9,496 nt of DNA. Source: Coriobacteriales bacterium. Lineage in GTDB: Bacteria > Actinomycetota > Coriobacteriia > Coriobacteriales > UBA8131. The notes below the pieces were generated by a model. It was not told the origin of the DNA, did no database searches, and was given only the letters and a program-made list of their open reading frames with translations. The DNA lies in contig JAISPK010000164.1 of NCBI GenBank assembly GCA_031274985.1, forward strand, positions 1 to 9,496, read 5' to 3'. Below, one piece after another: positions 1-5,967 of this stretch. A program made the translations under genes and the position numbers. Numbering within the stretch: the stretch's first letter is position 1; the number at the start of each line of letters is the position of its first letter.

Positions 1-24
1 GAAGGTACGTCCCCTTTTGTCGGG
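1..24. repeat. Possible REP-like repeat fragment at window edge
   Basis: These bases, just downstream of the leftward lipoprotein gene, contain ACGTCCCCTTTTGTC. The octamer CGTCCCCT (8-15) recurs inside the OPT transporter gene at 2732-2739 and, inverted, at 2699-2706. G-rich AAAAGGGGACG-type words are, from memory, typical of dispersed REP-like elements. The partner arm, if any, lies outside the window, so this is only a candidate. Confidence 0.25.
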
Positions 25-33
25 AGGCCTTAG

Positions 34-831
34 TTACGGCGCAATAAAGTGAATATTAAGATCAGTACGGGTGGAGATACCATCCACTGAGCCGTTGCTC
101 GTGAATTGCCAGATGGCCAGGTCGTGTTCCATGGTGGGGTGGGCAGCGTCATATTCTGCCAGCCAAACGCCATATCTGTTTAAGAGATAAGGGCTCAAAC
201 GGTACAGGTCCGACTTGTTGCCATAGACCATCGTGTCGTAGCCCGCCTCCCGAATGATTTCCAGGAAGGTCTCGGTGCAGCGCGAGATTTGCTCACCGGT
301 GAGATGGTCCGACCTTGCTTCCATGCCAAATACCTTTTCGTGGTCAAACACTACCGGATAATCCAGGCGGTGCCCCTTGAGGTGCTTGAGCACAAATTCG
401 GCTTCTTCACGCGCTTCTGCTTCGGTGATCGCCTGCGAAAAAAAGTACACACCAACGAGGATCCCCGCTTGTTGCGCGCCGCTGATATTATCCTCAAAGT
501 AATCATCGAGATAGAGCAGGCCTTCGGTTGCGCCGCGATTGCCGAGCCTGATCAGGGCAAACTCCACGCCGTCGTTGGCTACGGCCTGCCAGTCGATTGC
601 TCCCTGATGCTCAGAAACATCGATGCCAAAACGTGATTTGACGGTGTTGCCGTGGAGATAACTGAAGCGCCCGTTATCATCTTGAACCAGCTGCTGCCAG
701 TTATAGGGGCTCACGTATCTTGGGGGCTTTGCCTTTGCCGTGCTCATGGTGCCGCAAGAAGTGAGACACCAAAGCAGCAGGCTCACACAGAGCAGGAGTA
801 TGCCAGGCTTAACGGGGTGAGGAGTTCTCAT
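34..831 (-). CDS. GH25 family lysozyme-like lipoprotein
   Basis: Predicted secreted, lipid-anchored muramidase-type glycoside hydrolase of 265 residues, expected to cleave the MurNAc-GlcNAc bond of peptidoglycan outside the membrane. The N-terminus has a basic start, a hydrophobic stretch (about 10-22) and a lipobox LTSC with Cys26 as the lipidation site. A polar linker runs to about residue 66. The GH25 barrel then shows the opening strand motif GIDVSEHQG (69-77), the acidic pair in VVFDHE (Asp163, Glu165) that matches the DxE catalytic motif, WLAEY (223-227) and the C-terminal WQFTSNGSVDGI (241-252). It is a single-domain protein with no cell-wall-binding repeats. Its ATG overlaps the end of the upstream terC-like gene by 4 bp (ATGA), and no good Shine-Dalgarno precedes it, so translational coupling is likely. 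Family assignment is firm; enzymatic activity is inferred from the conserved residues. Confidence 0.9.
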   Translation of the reverse strand: MRTPHPVKPGILLLCVSLLLWCLTSCGTMSTAKAKPPRYVSPYNWQQLVQDDNGRFSYLHGNTVKSRFGIDVSEHQGAIDWQAVANDGVEFALIRLGNRGATEGLLYLDDYFEDNISGAQQAGILVGVYFFSQAITEAEAREEAEFVLKHLKGHRLDYPVVFDHEKVFGMEARSDHLTGEQISRCTETFLEIIREAGYDTMVYGNKSDLYRLSPYLLNRYGVWLAEYDAAHPTMEHDLAIWQFTSNGSVDGISTRTDLNIHFIAP

Positions 832-1688
832 GAGTCGATGCTGTTCGTGCTGCCTTTGCCGTCATCCGGCGCGTCCGGGAGCTTTTCTGCTGTACTCTTC
901 GCAAGCGTTTCGCGCCATTCGTTGAAGTGCTTGTTGTATCTCATCTGGACAATCGTGAGGATAATCGAGAAGATCATAGCAAAGTAGACCAGAGCTTTTT
1001 CAAGGGCGATGCCAAAGAGCTCCCAGCCGGCATGGACGCCGAGGCTGTCGAGAACCAGGAGTCCGCCGATTGCAACGATAAAGACCAGCGCGAGTATCTT
1101 CATCTCGGGGTGATTGTTTATCACCCGGGAGATGGAATTGATGAACAGCATCATCGCAAATACCGCAATCATGACAGCAATGATCATGATGACGAGTTCG
1201 CCTGAGAGCCCCACTGCGGTGATGACCGAATCAATCGAGAACACCACGTCCATGATCATGATGGTCACGATTGCCTGGGCCAGTCCAATCTGGCGCAAGA
1301 TCTTGTGTGCAGGGCTTTGCTCTGCCTTGAGCTCCGTGAGCCTGAGCATGTCGCGCAGCTCGATGATCCCCTTGTAAATCAGGTACGCGCCACCAGCCAG
1401 CAGCACCAGTTCTCTGACGGACATGCTCAGCGTGTATAAGCCAAGATCAAGTGAGAACAGGGGATCGGTCAGGTGCACCAGGAAGGCCGCAACGCTTAAG
1501 AAGATGATCCTCATGATCAACGCGCCAAGGAGCCCGAGCTTTCTTCCCAGGGGCTGTAGTTTTTTGGGGAGGCGATTGGTGGTGATGACGATGAACACCA
1601 GATTATCCACACCCAGCACGATCTCCAAAAAGATCAGGGTAGCCAGGCTGACCCAGGCGTCAGTTGTGGAAAAAATCGAGAAGTCCAT
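828..1688 (-). CDS. TerC family integral membrane protein
   Basis: A 286-residue polytopic membrane protein of the TerC/YkoY/Alx type. Characterised relatives export manganese or assist metal loading of exported proteins; other members are linked to tellurite resistance. The family signatures are present: LEIVLGVDN (21-29) and the internally related MDVVFSIDS (146-154), whose acidic residues lie in membrane segments, and NNHPEMKILAL (191-201). I see about seven hydrophobic segments, a short basic loop near 40-51, a charged loop at about 110-130, and a hydrophilic tail from about 250 that is rich in Lys, Asp and Ser. The start is preceded on its strand by a weak purine stretch (GAAGAGAAACG). 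It lies first in a two-gene leftward unit with the GH25 lipoprotein and diverges from the OPT transporter. The substrate cannot be told from sequence; Mn2+ is the best family-based guess. Confidence 0.9.
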   Translation of the reverse strand: MDFSIFSTTDAWVSLATLIFLEIVLGVDNLVFIVITTNRLPKKLQPLGRKLGLLGALIMRIIFLSVAAFLVHLTDPLFSLDLGLYTLSMSVRELVLLAGGAYLIYKGIIELRDMLRLTELKAEQSPAHKILRQIGLAQAIVTIMIMDVVFSIDSVITAVGLSGELVIMIIAVMIAVFAMMLFINSISRVINNHPEMKILALVFIVAIGGLLVLDSLGVHAGWELFGIALEKALVYFAMIFSIILTIVQMRYNKHFNEWRETLAKSTAEKLPDAPDDGKGSTNSIDS

Positions 1689-1869
1689 CTATTTCGTTTC
1701 TCTTCAGGCCTGCAAAGCGGCATTTAACTCTATAATTGTACACGACCTGAAGAAACCAACCGAAGAGCTGCACGATGATGGCCTGTCTGCACAGGGCAGG
1801 ACGGTGTCGTTTGTATCTTTTTTGATTCAGGTGAAGCGAATTAACAACGGTAGGCGAGAGAGAGAACCT
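1689..1869. promoter_or_regulatory. Divergent intergenic region, terC-like / OPT transporter
   Basis: This 181-bp gene-free region must hold promoters in both directions. The best -10 candidate rightward is TATAAT at 1731-1736, but no good -35 lies 16-18 bp upstream of it. Leftward, the reverse complement offers TACAAT (1735-1740) and an overlapping TATAGA. An inverted repeat flanks these: CTTCAGG (1702-1708) and CCTGAAG (1746-1752), with GTTTC/GAAAC-like extensions outside. A third TTCAGG occurs at 1825-1830. I found no yybP-ykoY manganese riboswitch signature upstream of the terC-like gene. Promoter positions are tentative. Confidence 0.35.
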
Positions 1870-3588
1870 ATGCAATCACTTAAAGGGCAACTGACCCTGC
1901 GCAGCATCCTGATAGGGTGTATCGGCTGCGTCATTATTACCACGGCATCGATGTATACTGCCCTCAAGATGGGCATGTTACCCTGGCCCATTCTCTTTGC
2001 GGCCATCGTCTCTCTCTTCTTTTTAAAGGTTTTTGGCAAGACCAATCTCAGTGAGGTCAACGTGACCCATACGGTGATGACCTCCGGGGCTATGGTTGCC
2101 GGCGGCCTTGCCTTTACCATTCCCGGTATCTGGATTCTCGGGTATCCGGAGGACGCGGTGAGCTGGCAACAGATGCTTATCGTGGCTTTAGCAGGAGTGG
2201 TGTTGGGACTCATTTGCACGGCGTACCTGAGAAAGCACTTCATTGAAGAAGCTCACCTGGAATTTCCTCTGGGCGAGGCAACCTCACAGACCTTGTTGGC
2301 AGGAAACACCGGCGGCGCGACGGGGGTCAAGCTGTTTAGCGCGATGGGGCTTGCCGGCATCTATACCCTCGTGCGCGACTGGTTTGGCGCGCTTCCGGTG
2401 ATGTTGCTCAATTGGGTACAGATTCCGGGAGTTGCCTTTGGAATCTATAACTCGCCCATGCTGTTGGCCATCGGCTTTATCGTTGGCACGGGTGCGGTGG
2501 TTGCGTGGTTTATCGGCGCGCTCATCGGCAATTTTGGCATCATCGTGGGCGGTACGGCAGCGGGACTCTGGACAACCGAGTTGGGCACGCAGATCTGCTC
2601 CAGTTTGGGCATGGGCCTGATGATGGGCTGCGGCGTTGCAGTGGTGCTCAAGGTGCTCTTTCCTGTAGCTAAGAGCTTTGCAGGTATGAAGCGCAAGAAG
2701 GGGACGGAGCTGGTGCAGCCAAAAGGAGCCCCGTCCCCTCAAGCCGATGCCCTCACCCGGTTCCTTGCCAAGAAGGGACTTACTGCAGGAATAGCAGCCT
2801 CTCTGATAGCCGCTGTTGCGCTGGTGCTCTGCTTTGCTCTGCACCTGGGGCCGTTTGCCAGTATCATCATCGTAATCTTTGCCTGGATAACTACGGCGAT
2901 GAGTGCTCAGAGCGTCGGACAGACCGGTATAGACCCCATGGAGATATTCGGCCTCATCGTCTTGCTCATCGTTGCTGCTTTCTCCGGAACCCCGCAGGTG
3001 CAGCTCTTTTTTGTAGCCGGCGTGATTGCCGTGGCTTGTGGTCTTACCGGCGACATCATGAATGACTTTAAGGCCGGCCACAACCTGGGAACCGACCCGC
3101 GCGGTCAGTGGATAGCACAATTAATCGGAGGCTTACTGGGCACGGGCGTTGCAGTGGCGGTGCTCTGTGTGCTCGTGCAAGCGTATGGCGTGGGGGCCTT
3201 CGGGCTCACCGAGACCTTCGTTTCAACCCAGGCCACGATCGTGGCAACCATGATCTCGGGCATCCCGTGCCTTCCGGCCTTTATCATCGGACTGGTGGTG
3301 GGCGCCGTACTCTACTTCTTCAGACTTCCCTCTATGATGATCGGCCTCGGGGTGTACCTGCCCTTCTTTCTGTCACTCACGGCTTTTTTGGGCGTGGTGG
3401 TCAAGTTTGTCTACCACTTCATCGGCAAGCGTAAGCGTGCAAAGATGAGCAAAGAGGCAGCCGAAGAACACCAGCGAGCAGCAGACGAGACCGGGCTTGT
3501 CATCTCCTCCGGAGTACTGGGCGGGGAGTCAATAGCCGGAGTGGCCATTGCCCTGATAATCATAGGCCAGCTCTTAGTAGCCTCCTGA
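1870..3588 (+). CDS. OPT family oligopeptide transporter
   Basis: A 572-residue secondary transporter of the OPT (oligopeptide / YSL) superfamily, probably driven by proton symport and importing small peptides or a metal-chelate substrate. Many hydrophobic segments fill the chain. Recognisable motifs are NVTHTVMTSGAMVAGG (64-79), EFPLGEATSQTLLAG (131-145), TGIDPMEIFG (352-361), GDIMNDFKAGHNLGTDPRGQ (394-413) and the C-terminal SGVLGGESIAGVAIAL (547-562). A hydrophilic loop (about 273-300) divides two halves and is encoded partly by an inverted repeat. The same frame is open upstream to 1423, but that part is antisense to the terC-like gene and looks non-membrane and basic. ATG 1870 starts the typical OPT N-terminus and is preceded by a GAGAGAGA purine run, a mediocre ribosome site. 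It is monocistronic by its context: divergent to the terC-like gene and 123 bp before the next gene. The substrate is unknown. Confidence 0.9.
   Translation: MQSLKGQLTLRSILIGCIGCVIITTASMYTALKMGMLPWPILFAAIVSLFFLKVFGKTNLSEVNVTHTVMTSGAMVAGGLAFTIPGIWILGYPEDAVSWQQMLIVALAGVVLGLICTAYLRKHFIEEAHLEFPLGEATSQTLLAGNTGGATGVKLFSAMGLAGIYTLVRDWFGALPVMLLNWVQIPGVAFGIYNSPMLLAIGFIVGTGAVVAWFIGALIGNFGIIVGGTAAGLWTTELGTQICSSLGMGLMMGCGVAVVLKVLFPVAKSFAGMKRKKGTELVQPKGAPSPQADALTRFLAKKGLTAGIAASLIAAVALVLCFALHLGPFASIIIVIFAWITTAMSAQSVGQTGIDPMEIFGLIVLLIVAAFSGTPQVQLFFVAGVIAVACGLTGDIMNDFKAGHNLGTDPRGQWIAQLIGGLLGTGVAVAVLCVLVQAYGVGAFGLTETFVSTQATIVATMISGIPCLPAFIIGLVVGAVLYFFRLPSMMIGLGVYLPFFLSLTAFLGVVVKFVYHFIGKRKRAKMSKEAAEEHQRAADETGLVISSGVLGGESIAGVAIALIIIGQLLVAS
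2699..2739. repeat. Inverted repeat inside the OPT gene
   Basis: AGGGGACGG (2699-2707) and CCGTCCCCT (2731-2739) are perfect 9-bp complements. The match extends inward as AGCT/AGCC (three of four), around a 15-nt centre. The repeat stays in frame and codes for the polar, proline-containing interdomain loop near residues 277-290. It shares CGTCCCCT with bases 8-15 of the window. Confidence 0.6.
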
Positions 3589-3613
3589 TAAGCACGACAG
3601 TTTAGTTCCGCCG

Positions 3614-3664
3614 CCGGATGCCCGGTTGACTATCGGTTAGTTCGCGCGTACGCTTGGTATCCGG
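3614..3664. repeat. Imperfect inverted repeat between OPT and hexapeptide genes
   Basis: CCGGATGCC (3614-3622) and GGTATCCGG (3656-3664) can pair over 9 bp with one G-U wobble, around a 33-nt loop. It lies in the 123-bp gap after the OPT stop. No T-tract follows, so it is not a convincing terminator. A TTGACT at 3625-3630 has no good -10 at the right spacing. It may be an operator or a chance structure. Confidence 0.3.
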
Positions 3665-3711
3665 GTTATCTCGACGATGCTCTGCTGCACTGGAGACACG
3701 AAAGGAAAGTC

Positions 3712-4260
3712 ATGGATTATCGACAGGTTCAACTCGACCCTTCTGCTTCAATTGCCCCTAATGTAACCATAATCGGGGACGTTGCCATTGGCAAGGACTG
3801 CTCGATATTTTCCGGTGTGGTGATACGGGCAGAGAGCCCGGTGCGCATAGGGGAGGGCACTAACATCCAGGACAACTCCACCCTGCACGCATCTGATGGA
3901 TTTGAGTGTGTCGTGGGCAAACGCGTGACTGTTGGCCATAATGCACTGGTGCATGCCTGCACCGTGGGGGATGATACCCTGATAGGTATGAGCTCTACTG
4001 TTTTAACCGGGGCTAAGATCGGTAGCAACTGCGTAATTGGCGCAGGGGCTTTGGTGACAGAGCACGCCGTCATCCCTGACAACAGCCTCGTTGTGGGTGT
4101 TCCCGGCAAGATAAAGAGAGAGGTGACTCCGGACGAGACGGCAGGCATTTCCTGGTTAGCGGATTGCTATATCGAACGGGGGCGCTCCATTGCCGAGGAC
4201 GGATTTCATCTTTGGGGAAAAGACGTCCCTGCCAATCATCCGACGATTCTGCTCAAATAA
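3712..4260 (+). CDS. Gamma-carbonic anhydrase-like hexapeptide-repeat protein
   Basis: A 182-residue left-handed beta-helix protein of the gamma-class carbonic anhydrase family (CamH, YrdA, PaaY-like). Characterised members are trimers with zinc or iron at subunit interfaces that hydrate CO2, though many homologues have no proven activity. Hexapeptide repeats (I/V-G-x-x-x-x) run from about residue 12 to 130, for example VTIIGDVAIGKDC and AKIGSNCVIGAG. The three metal-binding histidines are present as H59, H76 and H81, with 5-residue spacing between the last two as in Cam, and NIQDN (51-55) supplies the conserved Gln53 and Asp54. The usual R-G-D near the active site is here R39-A-E41. An alpha-helical C-terminal tail packs against the helix in this family. 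The start is supported by GAAAGGAAAG just upstream. It converges on the leftward 67-residue gene. Acyltransferase function is less likely given the three His. Confidence 0.85.
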   Translation: MDYRQVQLDPSASIAPNVTIIGDVAIGKDCSIFSGVVIRAESPVRIGEGTNIQDNSTLHASDGFECVVGKRVTVGHNALVHACTVGDDTLIGMSSTVLTGAKIGSNCVIGAGALVTEHAVIPDNSLVVGVPGKIKREVTPDETAGISWLADCYIERGRSIAEDGFHLWGKDVPANHPTILLK

Positions 4261-4263
4261 AAA

Positions 4264-4293
4264 ACAGCCACTGCGAAAACTCGCAGTGGCTGT
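4264..4293 (-). terminator. Intrinsic terminator of the leftward 67-residue gene
   Basis: ACAGCCACTGCGA (4264-4276) and TCGCAGTGGCTGT (4281-4293) form a perfect 13-bp stem with a 4-nt loop. Read leftward, the stem is followed by a T-rich tract (TTTTTATTT) that overlaps the stop codon of the rightward hexapeptide gene. Read rightward, no T-tract follows, so termination is expected mainly for the minus-strand transcript, though the stem may also protect the 3' end of the convergent mRNA. Confidence 0.88.
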
Positions 4294-4310
4294 CATCCGT
4301 GGCTGCCAGA

Positions 4311-4514
4311 TTACGCGAGGCGGCTCTTAAGCTCTTCAATCATCTCGGGGGTAAAGCCGGACTGCGGAAGTTTTACTGCAGCGCTAATGGGCATACCGCC
4401 GATCATTTTCATTGCGGGGTTGGTTGAGATTCCAGGGAGGATGTCCTCGAAGATCTCAACAGATTCGGGATCAGCAAGGGCGTCCTTTACCAAGCTATCG
4501 AATGAAACTACCAT
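4311..4514 (-). CDS. Small conserved-looking protein, 67 aa
   Basis: A 67-residue acidic soluble protein with no membrane segment, cysteine or signal peptide. The central segment ADPESVEIFEDILPGI followed by STNPAMKMIGGMPISAA, and an ending TPEMIEELKSRL, resemble from memory a short helical module found at the C-terminus of some Firmicutes glycosidases (ALEKYLPG...NP...M-type pattern). That resemblance is unverified and no function follows from it. I chose ATG 4514 because GAAAGGAG lies 6 nt upstream. An in-frame ATG at 4565 (84 residues) also has an AAGAGG at close spacing and cannot be excluded, but its extra residues mostly translate the inner ribosome site. The gene has its own extended -10 about 75 bp upstream of the start and a strong terminator, so it is probably transcribed alone, divergently from the Fe-S/hyp/acd module and controlled by the same mirrored element. 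Confidence 0.8.
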   Translation of the reverse strand: MVVSFDSLVKDALADPESVEIFEDILPGISTNPAMKMIGGMPISAAVKLPQSGFTPEMIEELKSRLA

Positions 4515-4588
4515 TTTGAACTCCTTTCGAAACTCTGGATCAACTGATTTTCCTACACCAAGCATTGTACCTCTTGGACTTTCAGAAC

Positions 4589-4597
4589 ACTATAGCA
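4589..4597 (-). promoter_or_regulatory. Leftward extended -10 promoter
   Basis: On the minus strand this reads TGCTATAGT, an extended -10 element. It lies exactly 12 bp from the left arm of the 17-bp inverted repeat. No consensus TTGACA lies at 17 bp; TGGCCA inside the arm occupies that place. The predicted start near 4582 leaves a leader of about 65-70 nt before the 67-residue gene. Confidence 0.65.
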
Positions 4598-4606
4598 TAC
4601 ATAATG

Positions 4607-4682
4607 TTTGCTGGCCATACCAAAAAATCAGTATAAAGCGCGGGGTTTGGTAAAAGAAAACCTTATTGGTATGGCCAGCAAA
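4607..4682. repeat. Two perfect 17-bp inverted arms, probable operator pair
   Basis: TTTGCTGGCCATACCAA (4607-4623) and TTGGTATGGCCAGCAAA (4666-4682) are exact reverse complements, separated by 42 bp. Each arm carries TGGTATGGCCA (4667-4677 and, inverted, 4612-4622), which differs by one base from the TGGTNNNACCA pattern bound by FadR/PdhR/LldR-type GntR regulators. Each arm covers the -35 zone of its own outward promoter. A transcription factor acting equally on both promoters is the simplest reading. No regulator gene is in the window. Confidence 0.8.
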
Positions 4683-4691
4683 GAAAAAACA

Positions 4692-4700
4692 TGTTATAGT
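4692..4700 (+). promoter_or_regulatory. Rightward extended -10 promoter
   Basis: TGTTATAGT is an extended -10 that mirrors the leftward TGCTATAGT, again exactly 12 bp from its 17-bp arm. The -35 position falls on TGGCCA within the arm, a poor match to consensus, which suggests activator dependence or reliance on the extended -10. Transcription from about 4707 would first read the 38-codon ORF and then the Fe-S/hypAB/acd/etf genes. Confidence 0.68.
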
Positions 4701-4735
4701 GCAGATATCACCCACTCACAGAGGAGGTAAGCACC

Positions 4736-4852
4736 ATGGATTCTCAATTATTCTTGAAAAGAGGAGCTTATCAACAAGGTGTAGAAAGAGCGTACTGTGA
4801 GTTTTTCTTCCCCCTAAAACGAAGCTTATCCCAACTCAATACGCACTACTGA
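4736..4852 (+). CDS. Small ORF of 38 codons, unknown or leader peptide
   Basis: This short ORF starts MDSQLFLKRG and ends SQLNTHY. It is not recognised. Support for translation is AGGAGG at 4722-4727, 8 nt before the ATG, and a well-formed promoter about 36 bp upstream of the ATG. The peptide is basic and polar with one cysteine and a run of three phenylalanines (residues 23-25) but no transmembrane segment. It ends 6 nt before a terminator-like hairpin and 88 nt before the Fe-S protein gene. It could be a small protein, an attenuation leader (the Phe run is too short to convince), or the remnant of a longer gene. The position as first ORF of the operon and the strong ribosome site argue that it is expressed. 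Confidence 0.5.
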   Translation: MDSQLFLKRGAYQQGVERAYCEFFFPLKRSLSQLNTHY

Positions 4853-4857
4853 ACAAA

Positions 4858-4888
4858 AAACCCTCAAGCACTCATGCCCCGGGGGTTT
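4858..4888 (+). terminator. Terminator-like or attenuator hairpin
   Basis: AAACCCTC (4858-4865) can pair with GGGGGTTT (4881-4888) over 8 bp with one U-G wobble, closing a 15-nt loop. The trailing TTTCTGT is only a weak T-tract rightward. Leftward, the structure is followed by a better run of T. It sits between the 38-codon ORF and the Fe-S gene, so partial termination or attenuation is possible. Confidence 0.4.
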
Positions 4889-4940
4889 CTGTAAAAGGTG
4901 TAGTCCTATCAATAAGCAGGAGGTCGAAAGGAGAAGGGTC

Positions 4941-5945
4941 ATGTCTGAGGACTCGGCAGCAAAAGACGAAGTAAAGGTAGTGGATACAAAATTCGCTGCT
5001 CTGAAAAAGCTGAATCAGGAATACCAGTACACCGATGAAGACTACGGCAAGAAGATGCACGCCTATCTGTATCTGAAGTATATCCATCTCTATATCTACG
5101 GTATGAAAATGGCGCTAAAGAAATTCATACCAGAAGACAGGCCAACCCCCATCAAACCGTCCGGACCGGAGTATGAGATTGTCGATGATTTGATCAGGAT
5201 GAGCACTTCGTGGACTAACTACAAGGCCCTCGACCCGGCAACGCACAGCTACCACGGAAAAGTGCTGCGCGTAGAAGATGCAGAAAAATTCTTCAAGGTA
5301 GACAGAGACATCAATCTCCCCGACCTGCCAAAGACCATCATTCCCTACGAAAAGGCGCGCAAAGCGGTAGTCAAGAATCCCGACCGTATCATCTTGACGG
5401 AATGTTCCTGTCGCACCGTGCTGGGGGACAAAGGCTGTGAGCCAAAAGAAGTATGTATGTGCATCGGTGAGCCCTGGGCCACGTTTGTCATGGAGCACTC
5501 AACCTTGATCAAGAGGCGCGAGATCACTCAGGAAGAAGCGCTGGAGATTATCCGGGAGCAGCATGAGATGGGCCATGTGCAGTCAGCCTTTTTCAAAGAC
5601 TCGCAAAACGACAGATTGTACGGGCTTTGCAACTGCTGCAACTGCTGCTGCACCGCAATACTTGCGCAGAACTACCTCAACGCAGGAATCTTTGCTAATT
5701 CAGGCTATCTCCGTGAGGTAGACCAGGAAAAATGCGCCCAATGCGGCACCTGCGCCTCGGTGTGCATCTTTGAGGCAGCCCGGATTGAAGAGGGCATAAC
5801 GGTCAACGGGCATGACAAGTGCATGGGTTGCGGCGTGTGCCAGGACAAGTGTCCCAATGGAGCTATCAGCATGAGACGCAACGACCCGGCGGTGAGCGAG
5901 CCCCTCGACCTGGATGTTCTGATGCCCCTGTATCAGGGTCTCTAA
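4941..5945 (+). CDS. Cysteine-rich 4Fe-4S ferredoxin-domain protein
   Basis: A 334-residue cytoplasmic Fe-S protein; the exact function is unknown. The C-terminal part is a bacterial 2[4Fe-4S] ferredoxin domain: C265-C268-C271-C275 (CAQCGTCASVC) and C294-C297-C300-C304 followed by Pro (CMGCGVCQDKCP). Before it lie two further cysteine groups: C155, C157, C166, C172, C174 (ECSCRTV...VCMCIG) and a dense cluster C230, C232, C233, C235-C237 (LCNCCNCCC). All 19 cysteines lie after residue 150. The N-terminal third is Lys/Tyr-rich without cysteine and has no signal peptide. The eleven extra cysteines could hold another cluster or metal. AAAGGAG lies 7 nt before the start. The gene stands 22 bp ahead of hypA, so it may donate electrons in the same module or help in metal handling. 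Proteins of this layout are commonly annotated only as 4Fe-4S binding protein. Confidence 0.88.
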   Translation: MSEDSAAKDEVKVVDTKFAALKKLNQEYQYTDEDYGKKMHAYLYLKYIHLYIYGMKMALKKFIPEDRPTPIKPSGPEYEIVDDLIRMSTSWTNYKALDPATHSYHGKVLRVEDAEKFFKVDRDINLPDLPKTIIPYEKARKAVVKNPDRIILTECSCRTVLGDKGCEPKEVCMCIGEPWATFVMEHSTLIKRREITQEEALEIIREQHEMGHVQSAFFKDSQNDRLYGLCNCCNCCCTAILAQNYLNAGIFANSGYLREVDQEKCAQCGTCASVCIFEAARIEEGITVNGHDKCMGCGVCQDKCPNGAISMRRNDPAVSEPLDLDVLMPLYQGL

Positions 5946-5967
5946 CCGCGAAGAAAGCAGGTCGGGC

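Noticed and set aside
1423..1869. Upstream extension of the OPT transporter reading frame (about 149 extra residues)
   Set aside because: It is antisense to the terC-like gene, lacks family features, and the typical OPT N-terminus begins at ATG 1870.
1689..1869. yybP-ykoY manganese riboswitch upstream of the terC-like gene
   Set aside because: This riboswitch often precedes TerC/YkoY genes, so I read the minus strand for its conserved GGGGAGUA-type core and found nothing like it.
2284..3120. Long minus-strand ORF of 278 codons within the OPT gene
   Set aside because: It is rich in His, Arg, Gln and Cys in a pattern expected from the antisense of membrane-protein codons, with no family motif; it is a shadow of the transporter.
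4515..4565. Longer start (ATG 4565, 84 residues) for the small minus-strand protein
   Set aside because: An AAGAGG lies close upstream so it is possible, but the inner start has the stronger GAAAGGAG site at ideal spacing and the added residues largely encode that site. Kept as an alternative only.
4607..4682. 17-bp inverted arms as ends of a small mobile element
   Set aside because: The 42-bp centre is too short for any gene, no target duplication is evident, and the mirrored -10 elements at equal distance explain the symmetry better as operators.
4736..4852. Phenylalanine attenuation leader
   Set aside because: Only three consecutive Phe codons occur, and no aromatic amino acid gene follows, so a classic leader is not supported.
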